A stretch of 64,000 bases of DNA, taken from assembly GCA_963169105.1 (NCBI GenBank), contig OY720633.1:145783200-145847199 (forward strand). Reading direction: 5' to 3'. The notes below the pieces were generated by a model. The model searched no databases, was not told the DNA's origin, and saw nothing but the letters and a program-made list of their open reading frames with translations. Of this stretch, positions 51,930 to 62,921 are shown piece after piece. Positions within the stretch are counted from its first letter, which is position 1, and each line of letters starts with the position of its first letter. This stretch comes from Ceriagrion tenellum. Its lineage: Eukaryota > Arthropoda > Insecta > Odonata > Coenagrionidae. Made by a program: the position numbers and the translations under genes.

Positions 51930-52420
51930 ACCATCGATGAGTAAACGCGAGAATCTCACGCGCACACACACGACACGTCTGGATGGAATCGAATACCAAC
52001 TGATCGCTTTTAATCTCGATGTGGACACCGTGGAATCGCATCGGTGGACGTGACGAACTCCGTTCCGCCGCCATATCGCCACCAAAGCCGTCCCGACGCG
52101 TCGGCCCCGACCGACGGACCCCGACGACGACGACGACGGCGTCCGCGCTATCGGGCGCGCAGCATTGCGTCATGCACCGCCGGCGCGCGACTCGCCATAT
52201 GGGCGACCACGCCAGACGACTCTTGTTTTTTAAGGCGAGGCAAGGCGGGAGTGGGAGGAGGAGAAGTAGGACCGCCGAGGACGTTGGAACCTACTCCAGG
52301 GTTTTCGAGGGGAGGGCGGCGGAAGAGGAAAGGGCGTGGGCGCTGGTGGGTTCCTAGGCAACCGCCCGTTTCCGGGCAACGACGGTATCTTCGGCAGCGG
52401 AACCCGTGAACGCTAGCGAG
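51930..52420. promoter_or_regulatory. Dense CpG island, best promoter candidate
   Basis: This is the most CpG-dense block in the window, with a CGACGACGACGACGACGGCG run near 52119-52138. On the minus strand an ATG in favourable context (GGCGATATGG) at 52074 opens a frame beginning MAAERSSSRPPMRFHGVHIE, and a GTGAGA string at 51959-51954 could serve as a splice donor after about 38 codons. No family is recognised. Two X-box-like motifs lie at the right edge (separate entry). The combination suggests the 5' end of a real gene, more likely leftward, but no downstream exon was found. Confidence 0.45.
52350..52380 (-). promoter_or_regulatory. Two tandem RFX X-box-like motifs
   Basis: On the minus strand GTTGCC-C-GGAAAC (52380-52368) and GTTGCC-T-AGGAAC (52362-52350) both fit the X-box pattern GTNRCC, 0-3 bases, RGNAAC, with starts 18 bp apart. 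X-boxes bind RFX factors and drive ciliary genes in animals, including insects. Their place at the edge of a CpG island is what a proximal promoter would look like. The match is by eye; factor binding is inference. Confidence 0.45.
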
Positions 52421-53134
52421 AAATGAAATTGAATATTCTGCTCCACTCAACCAGTGTGCGATAGCTCCCAATGCAGAAAATTTCGAACCGAACACAGTGA
52501 AGAAAAAAGCCTTCCTAATCGTAAGAGGATGGGAGACGATAGGTATTTTGGACAGCTTGAGGAGAGGCAGAGAGGATAAGGAAGTTTTGAGACACTTGAT
52601 CGCAAGAGAGTAGTGCAAAGAAAAGTTGAAAAATGACCCTGAAGAGGGAAGCAACGGTGTTTGTTAAAACCTCACAAACAACTCATATCACTCCATGATG
52701 AGGATTCTAAAATCTGCGATGGAAAACTCAAAGTAGCGTGACACAATAAATTGGAAACAAGAGACTGGAGGCCTTGAAGATGAGGCCATCAAAGACAGGC
52801 TAAACTCATTCATATCAATCAAGTGGCTTCAATTTGGATATTGGGACATTATTCATGTCTCACGAATAATCGGAAAATCACAGAGTAACAAAAATGAAAG
52901 AGAAGATCTAACAGCCTCAAAAATGTTTCCCTTCTACATGCCTCATTACGATAAATCACGAAAGGAAGAGAAAATCATGAATTTTACGAAGTAAATATCT
53001 CTCATTATTCCATTCCTTCGCTTATCACATCAACCTTTTTCGTGATAATATACTACTTTGGATTTTAAGTGCACGAATTACGGAGATCGTCGGTCATCAA
53101 CCCTAAGACCTTAATTCTAAGCAAGACACAACAG
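52421..53134. other. Unique DNA
   Basis: No coding region is supported. The 168-codon minus-strand frame running from 52654 into the CpG island has no recognisable domain. Confidence 0.45.
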
Positions 53135-53210
53135 GTATGTCCAGGGTGGGAACCAGCAACCTTTTGACAGTCACGTCTGAGCATTACCCTCCTAGCTACC
53201 TTTTCTTGGT
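53135..53210 (-). mobile_element. tRNA-derived SINE head
   Basis: On the minus strand an A-box-like AAGGTAGCTAGGAGGGTAAT (within 53181-53202) is followed by a B-box-like GCTGGTTCCCACCC (within 53141-53157) at tRNA-like spacing. A complete cloverleaf is not kept. It is a SINE head or tRNA pseudogene and differs from the other heads in this window. Confidence 0.5.
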
Positions 53211-55339
53211 AACGTGAATATATTCCCCAATAACGTTAACATAGCGATAATTCCGTTTGACCGCTAATCCATCACTCAATATCATATGATACTCATGAAA
53301 ATTTCGGAGAAACCCATTAATATTGTGAGCGACCGTGAGATTTTCCATCCTCATCCAACCACCGACGTCATTTTAGCAAGATCAGCACGCAATATTTCCC
53401 ATATGCATCTTGGTTTCGACGGCTTCGCGTAATGCATCGAAATTGGAGGAGGGGCTGAGAAAGACAAGCATTATTGACTGCGGATCAATCCATCCATTTT
53501 CGACGAAGTACATGATATTCCGCAGGCTATCAATCACTTTCACACGTTACCTGTACCTTGGTACTACTGGTTGCTGATATTAAAGACGACACGAACTCAC
53601 TGACTAGGGCCTGTTATCACATCGCCGCTTGCGCTTAAAGCCGACGTCAACAACCTCTCTTCCGTTATCACTTTCGCTCTTTTCCCTTTGGCACGTGAAT
53701 TCCACACACGAGTCGTACATTTTCAACAAATGAAGTCACTTTGAACATCAAGAGACAAAATTGCAGGTATGAGATGAAGGGATCGGTTTATTGGAAGGCT
53801 GAGGAGACATTAAATAAAATAATTAACGCAAATTTACATTAAATAAAGATTATTACCGACTAGAGTCGTAATTTTACTGTTTTTCAAAGTCCTAGAAGGA
53901 GGTCTGTTTACTATCGCAGTACGAAAGCACTAAATCCGTGGGAAAGGGCTGAATAAATACTGCGGTTTTTGAAGTTCACCGGATATTGAGAAAAGCCCCT
54001 CGACATCTGGAAGGCACTCTGATCGCTATGGTCTCCTTTTATTGTGAATGTTCAATGAAACGAGCAATCAAGTATTCTGGCAACAATATAAAACTTAAGG
54101 GTTCGTAAGAATGAAGCTTTACACAGAAGCAATATCGAACCGAAAGTGTTCACGAATCGAGCCCAGGTAATATATACGGCGGACGGTTTCTGGATTCGCC
54201 GCTTTTTATGACATTTCTAGGGGAGCTCATCTCGCTGCCGCCCGTGTTGCATAATCAATAATGCTAATTGAACCCCTCTTTCACGAGTCGGCCACACATT
54301 AGAATACTTTTTTATGGCTTCGCCTTTATTTACTTATTTTATTATTTTAATGGCCCTTGAGATTAGGTCCCTCGGTTTCATTTTATTATGTCGGCGGCCA
54401 CAACATTCGAGAGTCGAGATGGAAGAGGAAGAAAGAGAGGAAGGGGAGACTATGAAAAGGAAAAAGAAGCAGAGAGAAAACGAAATAAAAAGAAAGAGAA
54501 AAGATTTCAAAGATAAAAAGTAAGTAAAAGCGGGAAAAGTCGAAGGAGCGAGGAGGTTCACGAATAAATAATATCACGTTCTTTTATGGGACTCGCGAAA
54601 GACGTCGCTTCCAAAATATAAATTAATGTTTATCAATTGATTTTTTCTGATTACTCAGTTCCTACAGGAACCATCTCCCACGCCCCTCCCCCACACTCAC
54701 TCAGCGCGTCACAAACCCACACCATTAATTTTCCGGCCCCCTCGAAGCCCCTCTCGCACCAAATGGTGCCGAAAACCACTATCACGCAACCCCTTCCGCA
54801 TCTCTTGGAATAAAAAAAAACTCATCGGGCTCAAGCTTTTCCGTCAAAAAACCATCAGTGTTATTCTTTCCAAGAATAACTCAGGGATTAATGCCATGGA
54901 TCGATAAAGCGTATCAAAAAGATATCTCGAATATGGATTAGAGGCTGTTTCACTCTCACTCTACGAAGACTAAATAATAAAATAAGACTTGAATTATAAA
55001 ATTTATGAAAATGGTTACAAATCAAAAATGAAATCATTATTTCACATTACAACAAGGTTATACGCCTTTAAACGTTTGTTCATCGATTCTATAAATACAG
55101 GAGCAATAACAAGAGATTGTATATATTAACTAGCTGTAAGACTATAAAGATAGGGTGATTTAGAGGTACACCTTAAGGTATACTCCTACAGCTTCGGGGA
55201 GGAAGAATTATCAAATCTGGAAATCAGGTGTTCAGCGAGGCAAGAAAGTTAAAGTAAGCTAATTAGCGCAAGACAAGGTCGTATTCTTTCCGATAAAGAG
55301 TCTACTTACAGACAGCAATACAGGCACTTAATGAAATAC
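53211..55339. other. AT-rich DNA, no gene seen
   Basis: A lysine/glutamate-rich frame at 54314-54523 reflects a purine-rich run (54420-54530). A C-rich patch spans 54670-54790. No gene or repeat can be supported. Confidence 0.5.
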
Positions 55340-55727
55340 TTCCTTAATTCCCACGCATATTAAGAGTAAGTTCTTACTAGGAAGTGAAGATTGGACTATA
55401 ACTGTAACAGCATAAAAAGTTGTGGGTGAAGGAGATGTGGAATTGTGGAAGAACGATCACGATTACATGAATGACGAGAATCGCCAACGAACTCCGCAAG
55501 GTAAAGGAGACAAACTTATTTTGCACACTCAAAGACTTAATTTCCTCTAAAAGACAGAAGCAGAGCTTGAAGGAGAAATCAATGGGAAAATTATCGAGGA
55601 AAACCAAGGATGGAATACACATATAGAATACTATATATAATATTGATAGATATTACGAAAAACAAAACGGTTACCTGAGAGGCGAGAGGAACGGAGAGCG
55701 ACACCAAACCAATCTTCGGATTGATGA
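55340..55727 (+). mobile_element. LINE 3' fragment, degraded
   Basis: Broken plus-strand frames line up in order with the LINE polymerase tail: LLGSEDWTITVTA (YGSETW motif), KKLWVKEMWNCG (KRLEAFEMW motif), MTRIANELRKVKETN, LEGEINGK and finally NQSSD with a TGA at 55722-55724, then a short TGATGA tail. Several frameshifts and stops separate these blocks, so it is older than the copy at 13074. It belongs to the same broad LINE group as the two other fragments but is a divergent sister. No target-site duplication was found. Left boundary approximate. Confidence 0.72.
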
Positions 55728-56390
55728 CTGTTAGATACATGTTATAAATGATCTCTAGATTTCATGGAGAATTAGTCATCATAAGTATAGGTAAAAATTA
55801 TTATTTACCTAGTTAATAGGTATGGCAACAAGAAAATTCCACGAGTGGAAAAAATATTATTGACCACCACAAATTTAGTACAGGCCATATTAATTTATTT
55901 GGTTGAAATATATTTTTCCAATTAAAATTATTAGATCCGCCATAGTAGTTTTCAAGTACTAGAACTATTCCTTTTGAAAGAACTATAACTAAATGAATGG
56001 AGGTTTTTACTCCAACTTCGTAATGTGCGGTTAAATATCCAAATATCCGGCCCAGCATTTCCACCGAGAATAACCGAATGGGAAAGCTGCTGAACGATGA
56101 AAATTGCTGGATGAGCGAAACGATTACGTTTCCAAAGGATATTGCGCAAATACTGCGATCGCAATAGACTGCAATACTGGGAGGTGGAGTACGAAAAAAG
56201 GTTTGCAGAAAATTCGGACAGTGAGCAGAAAATATTCTGTTCTAATTCAGACTTTGAAAGAGCCGTTTTTGTTCAGCGCAAAATCTTGAAGAGCGTTCTT
56301 TTTAATCTGAACATTCTTTATAATTTCATTTATTCCAAAAGTTTTCGCAACATTTATTTTCATTACAATGTTTCTTTTGTGAGCTAAGGA
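55728..56390. other. AT-rich DNA, no gene seen
   Basis: Overlapping short frames at 56104-56387 have no recognisable product. Nothing else identified. Confidence 0.5.
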
Positions 56391-56508
56391 GTGTACAGAT
56401 GGAATCGGCCCCAATTCATCGAAAACATTGCCTGAATAGCAGGAAAGGGGTGTACAAACGGAATTGGACCAAAATTATCTCAAATACTGATGAAGTAGTA
56501 GACAAAAT
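56391..56508 (+). repeat. Imperfect tandem duplication, about 59-bp period
   Basis: GTGTACAGATGGAATCGGCC at 56391 is echoed by GTGTACAAACGGAATTGGAC at 56450, and the following sequence keeps weaker similarity. The copies are well diverged. Confidence 0.55.
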
Positions 56509-57300
56509 GAAAAATTGAAGAAAACCTATACAAACCAGAGTATATTACACTTGAAAATCGTCTGAAATAGCCAATATATTGTAAACTAAAAGGCAGGATC
56601 GGCCAAAAATAAAGTGATGGAAATCATCAATATCTTACTCATGGGTAGATGCAGGAATTTCTATATTTTTCCGTTTAATTTTCAATTGTGGGTCACACTT
56701 TTACCGCCAAGGCCAGGGGCATCCAGAGGCCGAAGCGGGTTTCCACAAAAATTTGCCTGTCTTGGAGAGGGACAGCAATTCCTCAATCATTGATGATAAG
56801 TTGATGATAGTATTTCGAATAACGCTCTCTAAATTGAGGATAGGTGGTGGGTGATCCGTCTTTCCGGTAGACATCATTCGAGGTCCCCAATAGCGTGTCT
56901 GTTAATGTTTAAGAAACTGCACCTAATGCCTAATACGATCTATATATCTTAACGTTATATGCTTTTCCAGATTCCCACCAAGTCAATATGGGGATTATTG
57001 CAATCCACCGTTAAAATAACTGAACTCCATTCTAATAAATAAAAATTGAGTGGTATCTGTATATATGTTACTTTTCTCCACGAATATACTAAACCGATTG
57101 AGCCAAAATTTGCACAACTCGGGAGTATATGATAAGGAGTGCATTGGCAGAGGCCCTGGAGCTCTTTGGTTGTTGTAAAATATCCCCAAGCTAGAATTTT
57201 TCACGCTTTTAGTGACATATAGGTATAGAATACCTATAAAACCATTCTTAGAACTCAGAGTTGTTTTGGGCCCTTAAGTTCAAAACCAGTGCTCTATAAT
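56509..57300. other. AT-rich DNA with a short perfect hairpin
   Basis: TATAGGTAT-AGA-ATACCTATA at 57218-57238 is a perfect 9-bp-stem hairpin. The string CAGGGGCATCCAGAGG near 56715 resembles a transposon terminus but no partner was found. No gene seen. Confidence 0.45.
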
Positions 57301-57640
57301 TATTCATTCCAGATGAACAGATGAAGCGATTACCATGAAATATAGTGCGCAGTATCTCAATAGGTATAAGAAGGACATAAGCCAAATTAGAAAGACCCAA
57401 GGCCCGGACCCAGAAAGACTCGGGTTCGATAAGTGGACCCCGAAAGTTGGTTGACAAAATGAAATTCTATTGGGTACTTGATGATTCCATTGGAAACTGA
57501 TGAAGGGATTACAATGAAATATTGTATGTAGTAACATAATAGGTATAAGAAGAACATAGACCAAATAAGAAAGACACAAGGGCCACAGGATCGATAAGTA
57601 CCCCCTAAAAGTTAGTTGACAAAATGAAATTCAATTGAAT
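57301..57640 (+). repeat. 179-bp tandem duplication
   Basis: Two adjacent copies start near 57301 and 57480. Shared blocks include ATAGGTATAAGAAG, GAAAGAC and GTTGACAAAATGAAATTC, with landmarks offset by 179 bp at the start. Copy 2 lacks about 20 bp around the CGGACCCAGAAAGACTCGGG of copy 1. On the minus strand both copies give similar hydrophobic frames, which reflects the duplication and not a gene. Confidence 0.82.
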
Positions 57641-60600
57641 ATATTTACCCAACATATTCTGTATTTAACTCCCGTGAGAAAAACATTGAAATCAGAGCAG
57701 ATATTAAAAAAATTACTTTCACTCAAGATTAGGGTTAAAAACCTTCATTTAGCAAAAAGAGTAAAATAGTCAACTTAAGCCTCGTGCCTTTAGGCATGAA
57801 TCGGTGTAATTATTTCTAAGCTTCCCGTGAGAAACCTGCTCTCTCTTCTATTTACTGCTAAATAAATTGTTTATCTAATCGAAAACTAAAGCTAACCCTG
57901 GTATTTGGGAAATATAGTTTCTTTCCCGCCTCATGTATCAAAAAAGAGGACTTAAACTATGAGTGATGTAAATTTTTTTAAACAGTCTTAAAATATTTGT
58001 AGAAATATTTCTTCAACCTATTGCCGTTTTATTTCTGATAGTTCAAAAATACGCGTATAAATTGCTTATCTTTAGCGTTTCGTGGTTAAAAGTGCGAGAG
58101 AATGACTGCAATGATCTTTACTACTTACGTGATGCATGCAAGCTCTAAATAAACTTATGACCAGCATAATACTCTTTATAATTCTCCACTTCCGAGGGCA
58201 TTGCCAATTGGTCTATAGAGAAAAAAATGTAACTCGTGCTTCGGCTGTTAAAATGTTACCACAAACAACTGACAAAATATGCTTAGTCTTGTTATTCATA
58301 AAAGGTCCGAGTCATATTGTCACACGTAACTGCATAAAAAAACACCACATTCCGAGAAACCTAGTCTAAAATAGTCTAAAAATGTACTGAAGTCGATTGC
58401 TTAAAAAATCATTTTCCCAATACCGCGTGCAGGGAAAAACGTCTCGAAATTAACTAAAATACACAGCGCACGGTTTATGCTAATCCGCAAGTATCTGATG
58501 ATAAAGGTGCTCAAAGACGGATGGTATATTTTGAGCCATTGATCGACAGTTAAGCAGCTCTGGTTTCAAGCAGAAACCAAGTTCCCAGGAGGATTGCCTG
58601 GCGCGATAGAACAGGGGATGGAGAGTCGTATAAAAAATCTAGCGGTCAGCCCAAAAGCCTAAAAAAAACGACCGATAACCGCTGGATGCTTCGCGCAGAT
58701 AATTTGGTCAGATATGGAAATACGTAACATTCACGAAGGGAGAAGAAGAAGGGAAGAGTAAATACATTGCTGTCTTGCTCAGCTCTTTCATCCGTAATTA
58801 CAGCCTAGAGATATTCGAGAGCTAAAAAATTCAACAACAGCCCAACCCAGGGAACCCCGTCTCGGCGGAAAATAAAAAAAACTACGAGAGCGGATAAAGG
58901 TGTAAATACCTAAGCGGACGCGCGTGAGATACATGTAGAAAAGGGCAGGCGGGTTTATCACAAGCGCCGTCATATTTTTGATCCTTGCTGGAAAATTTAT
59001 TTTTGGAGGCACCTTTTGCCGCCACAGCCTTCCGCCCCTCTGGCACATAATTTGTCACACGTGTCAAAGGGGTCCCACTTTGGGCGTGGTGCCCTTTTCT
59101 GGGGTCACCGGTACCTACGTAGGGGGGAGAAGAAATTGGAGGAAAAACCTGAGAGTAATCACACCACAACAATAGGGTAGCTTTCAACATGCAGGGAGTG
59201 AGAATTTGTGCACAAACGAACAGGTCTCCTCCACGCAGCATAGGGAAACAATGAAGAGGCATGGGAAGAATATCGGGCGATGGTACTGATCGGAAGACGC
59301 CAGTCACCACAAGAGATGATTTCAACACACACACACATTACAGCCACAAGATGCTCGTTGAGGTCATTGGCGGATACAACGAGACACGATAAAGGGCTTA
59401 CACGTTTTTCTCACGTGATATTAACAATTTTGGCGTATAAAATTGAAATAAAAGGATTTAGCACTAATAAAAAGATCAGGCCGTAGTTGGACGCCTAAAA
59501 GCTCTAGCCCTGTAGAGCTGACCTAAATATCTTCATAAAATAATAGCGAGTCATTAAATACAGACAAAATGAGATCCATCGACATTTTGGCCAAAATAGA
59601 TAGAACGTAAAAACTCAGGGCTATCAACCTGAAGATGGATCCGACTGAGAGGTAAGGAGGTGTTTCGTACAGTTAAAAGCTGGTAGGGGAGAGTGAAATT
59701 GACACATTCGGAGTTGGTGTGGCAGTTCCATCCAGTTTCATATCTTCTGTTTTCCATCTAGCCCAGTTAAGATGAAATTACCTAAAAATGAGCCGAGGGG
59801 ACACGCAAGAATAGCCCTGAAAAGTTCCCGGGATGGACCGTCGAAATACTAATCCACCAGGCTCTCAAGCCACGCAAAGAACGTGGGGCGCAGAGGGAGC
59901 AAGTATTACTGAACCATGTCAAGAAGGTCTAAAGATTGTCGTCACGTTCGGGAGACTTCATTCACTCCGAGATTCATGCGATATACCCTCAAACAGCAAA
60001 CAACTGTTCCATTTGCCAGAAAAATAAAAGGGCGTCTTCTTCAACAAGCTTCTTAAGATCCAAGCGAGTATCTCGCTGCTGTCAGGAGTATTGTTTGTTT
60101 TTATGTACAAGGTTTGCCACGCTTTAGATTTCTGAGGCATTACTACGTTTCTAACTGGCTCATCGTGTGTTTGCAAGGTTTCGCTTCGAACGCTAATATC
60201 CTTAACATAATACCCCCGAGAAAAAATTGGTTTAGGACGTTGGCCTTACTTGCAATGCAAGTAAAATACTTGGCCTCCTTCGTATCTACAGCCACTCACT
60301 TTCCGCACGTATTCTTAACGCAACGCAAAGTGGTTTTCGTTTTCCCAATAAATAAGGTAATAGTATTTTCTTTATGAATGTACGAAGAATTTCATATTAT
60401 CAGCTCGACTTCTGTAAATTTCTCCGCGTTATGCATAATAATTTTTAAATGTCAAGCTTGAAATCTTTGGAATAAACACCTGATTTATGAAATTAAACAA
60501 CTCATACTACTTGAGAAATAAAGGCGGATTTCCAGAAAGAAAAATAAGAAACAAGGAAGACCTGCAGGTAACGGGAAAATGTGGAAAGAGCAAATAATAG

Positions 60601-61282
60601 CCACTGACAGATTAGGAGGTAAGTTATTTCTTTTCATGCAATACATAATCTTGGCTATAAACACAATGATTGGAACAATGGATTTCGTAAGTACCTATGG
60701 CTTATAAATATAGTAAAAGGAAAATCAGCCATATTGAGGATCTCTCCGAGGAGCAAAGAAGAAAAATATAAATATAAATGAAACAAGGCAGCAAAAAAAG
60801 CAACTCAGATTTTTTAGATATCACGTGTGGCCAATATTCCCCTACGTCAAAAAACTCGATTTTGGGGAATCCGGTTCATTCTGGAGCCAAGTACTCAAAA
60901 CAAAAAGCCCAAAAGTTATTTTACACGCAATAATCGGAACGAGCGATCAAAGCTATCCGAATAGCCGAACAGTAAGCAAACGCTGTAGAACTGAAGACCC
61001 TCAAATGGTTCCTCCTCATTATCAACATGCGAAGGCTTCTTATAGTATTATGACCAGAGCTCCATATAACCTCCCACAAGTCTGCAACGTAACCTTAAGC
61101 TCCTCAGAATATTAGGGCATCGAATTTTCCACTCAGAGCAAAAGAAGCAAATCACTAGAAACACTTCATTCAGGTTTCATTTAAAATTCCTGGAAAAGTT
61201 GGAAAGTCTTAAAATATAACCTGTGTTATTTCAGAAAATACATAGTTAAACAACAGGAATCTAAAACTCACCTAGCAGTTGG
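57641..61282. other. Mostly AT-rich DNA, no gene seen
   Basis: A GC-richer stretch lies at about 58840-59150, where two minus-strand frames (86 and 150 codons) overlap without domains. A short CA run occurs at 59325-59335. AGCTCTA-GCCCTG-TAGAGCT near 59500-59519 is a small hairpin. No gene or RNA is supported. Confidence 0.45.
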
Positions 61283-61340
61283 ATCGAGTCAGGTGATGCG
61301 AAAGTGTCGAAACCGGTAGGTTTTCCAAATAAAGAGTGAA
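61283..61340 (+). mobile_element. Possible Penelope-like element terminal motif
   Basis: GGTGATGCGAAAGTGTCGAAACCGGTAGG (61293-61321) followed by AAATAAA resembles the TGATG...CGAAACCGGT strings near the ends of Penelope-like and some other retroelements, and recalls the motif in the nested hairpin at 47833-47904. CTCACCTAGCAG is repeated on both sides (about 61268 and 61371). No polymerase fragment is adjacent, so the assignment is tentative. Confidence 0.3.
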
Positions 61341-61910
61341 AAATACATCGTTCAAGTTTTATATAATATCTCACCTAGCAGGTTACGTAATAATATAAGC
61401 GCACATCACACCTCCTTCAGATTATAATAGAAATTCACAATGAATGCAGGCTCTTAAGCGAACTATGAAACACTACCCACGCTAAGATAATAATAGATAT
61501 TCAATGATGTAAATGTTACATGTCACATTATTTGGAATCCTGACAATGGCCACCATTTTATCCATTTAAGTATTTACTCTGTCCACGGACTATCTCATGA
61601 ATTTCAAGCATAAGGGAAAATACTTAAATGACGTTAAAGAGCCTGACTTCAAGAAATTACTAAAATATCTTAGGAGAAATTTAAAAAAATCGCAAGCAGG
61701 AAGTTCATAGAAAAAACAATAAGCTAAAATAAGATTCGACCCATTCTCATATGAAGCCCTGATAATGATGTGCCAATCGCACAACGAAAATCGGCAGAGA
61801 TGGAGGACCTGACCGGATGTGTAACCCGAGAAGTTGCATTCTACAGTCACAGAGAGAGAATAAGTGCTACATAATCTCACTCAGTCAAGGTATCAAATGT
61901 TCGCGTAAAC
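61341..61910. other. AT-rich DNA, no gene seen
   Basis: Nothing recognisable besides the CTCACCTAGCAG repeat near 61371. Confidence 0.5.
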
Positions 61911-62132
61911 CAGGGTTAGTATTTTCATTTGCTCCAACGTTTCAATAATCGTCTCACTTATCTTCATCACGCTCTGATTCGCCTAAAATGAAACTTTTAA
62001 TGCATTAAAAACAAAGATTTTGAGTTGATGAAGTAAATTCCCACGCCGATATCACATTTACCATGACTTTACCCGGTCTTCCAAGCAAATTTCCAAGACT
62101 TTTCCAGGTATTCCATGTCCGTATCAACCCTG
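61911..62132. mobile_element. hAT-type MITE, 222 bp
   Basis: The right end reads, in reverse, CAGGGTTGATACGGACATGG and then ACCTGGAAAAGTC, close to a widespread animal hAT terminus of the form CAGGGTTCGTACGG followed by TGGAAAACCTGGAAAAGTC. The left end begins CAGGGTTAGTATTTT at 61911. The flanking octamers GCGTAAAC and CCATATAC agree at five of eight positions, as a decayed 8-bp hAT duplication could. No transposase is encoded. The left terminus is less well conserved than the right. Confidence 0.55.
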
Positions 62133-62744
62133 CCATATACTACAGTTTTAAGTCAGATTCAAATTCTGACATTCCGCACAAGGAACGCCATACGCCACTG
62201 GGGTTTACGGCAGTTCAAACGCCAAAGGTAATCAACATTGAGCCACCCAGAGGCACGCCCACTTTACTTTCTGTACGGACTGATTGGAGAGAGGTGAATT
62301 GGGGAAATGCACGGCATTTCCCTCCTCGAGTACGGACAGAACTCATCGGTGGATCAGGCTAGCTCCGATTTGATTGTCTCGACACGGCACACGACCGTCG
62401 AAGTCGTGAGTGGCGTTACTGATTGGCTGCGACGCCCTCCAACACCCTCATCCAATCGTGAATCCCAATACTCCCTCTGCCATCTGGAACTCCATCGCGG
62501 CACGTCTCCATTGCGCGTGCTCCGGACAGAAGGACTGAGGGAGAGAGTGCATGGTTAAAAGACAAGAGGATGGGGAGAACAAGCATGATTACTGTTTCGT
62601 CAACTCACTTTTTTCGCGTGGAACCCCACAATGCTGGAAGAAAATGATCAAAACGAATGTAAAGGGGCGATAAAATCGTTTCAACCGTATATGTATTTTC
62701 GATCGATTTCAATTGGCCTATTTCGACGTCTTGGGTTTAATGAT
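62133..62744. other. Unique DNA with a CpG-bearing patch
   Basis: CpG is frequent at about 62320-62530. Plus-strand frames of 83-99 codons (62063-62558) cross the MITE boundary and are unlikely to be coding. Possible regulatory sequence, weakly supported. Confidence 0.35.
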
Positions 62745-62921
62745 GAAGGCTGCATTTTTTGGGTGTTTCAACGCGCTGTTGCTTTTTGCGACAGCAGTTT
62801 CGCCCGGTTTTCATCAGGCGTCTTCAAGTCGAAGGAGGACCCGAAGACGCAGGCTGGAACGTAGGCGAAACTGTTGTCACTAAAAAACAACGCACAGAAA
62901 CACCCGAAAAATGTAGTCTTC
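62745..62921. mobile_element. MITE, copy 2 of a two-copy family
   Basis: Terminal inverted repeats of about 75 bp start GAAGGCTGCATTTTTTGGGT on the left and, in reverse from 62921, GAAGACTACATTTTTCGGGT. Both continue through a GTTG-rich run into GACAACAGTTTCGCC-like sequence. The centre holds GCGTCTTC and GAAGACGC, which close the hairpin. The same terminal motifs bound the element at 27880-28034, although the centres differ. The flank GCAGAAGCC near 62937 also resembles that of copy 1. Open frames of 77-102 codons reading through it are by-products. Confidence 0.8.

Noticed and set aside
52148..52654. 168-codon minus-strand frame across the CpG island
   Set aside because: No recognisable domain; the frame is open because of GC content and spans the putative promoter motifs.
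56705..56735. CAGGGGCATCCAGAGG resembling a transposon start
   Set aside because: No complementary terminus found nearby.
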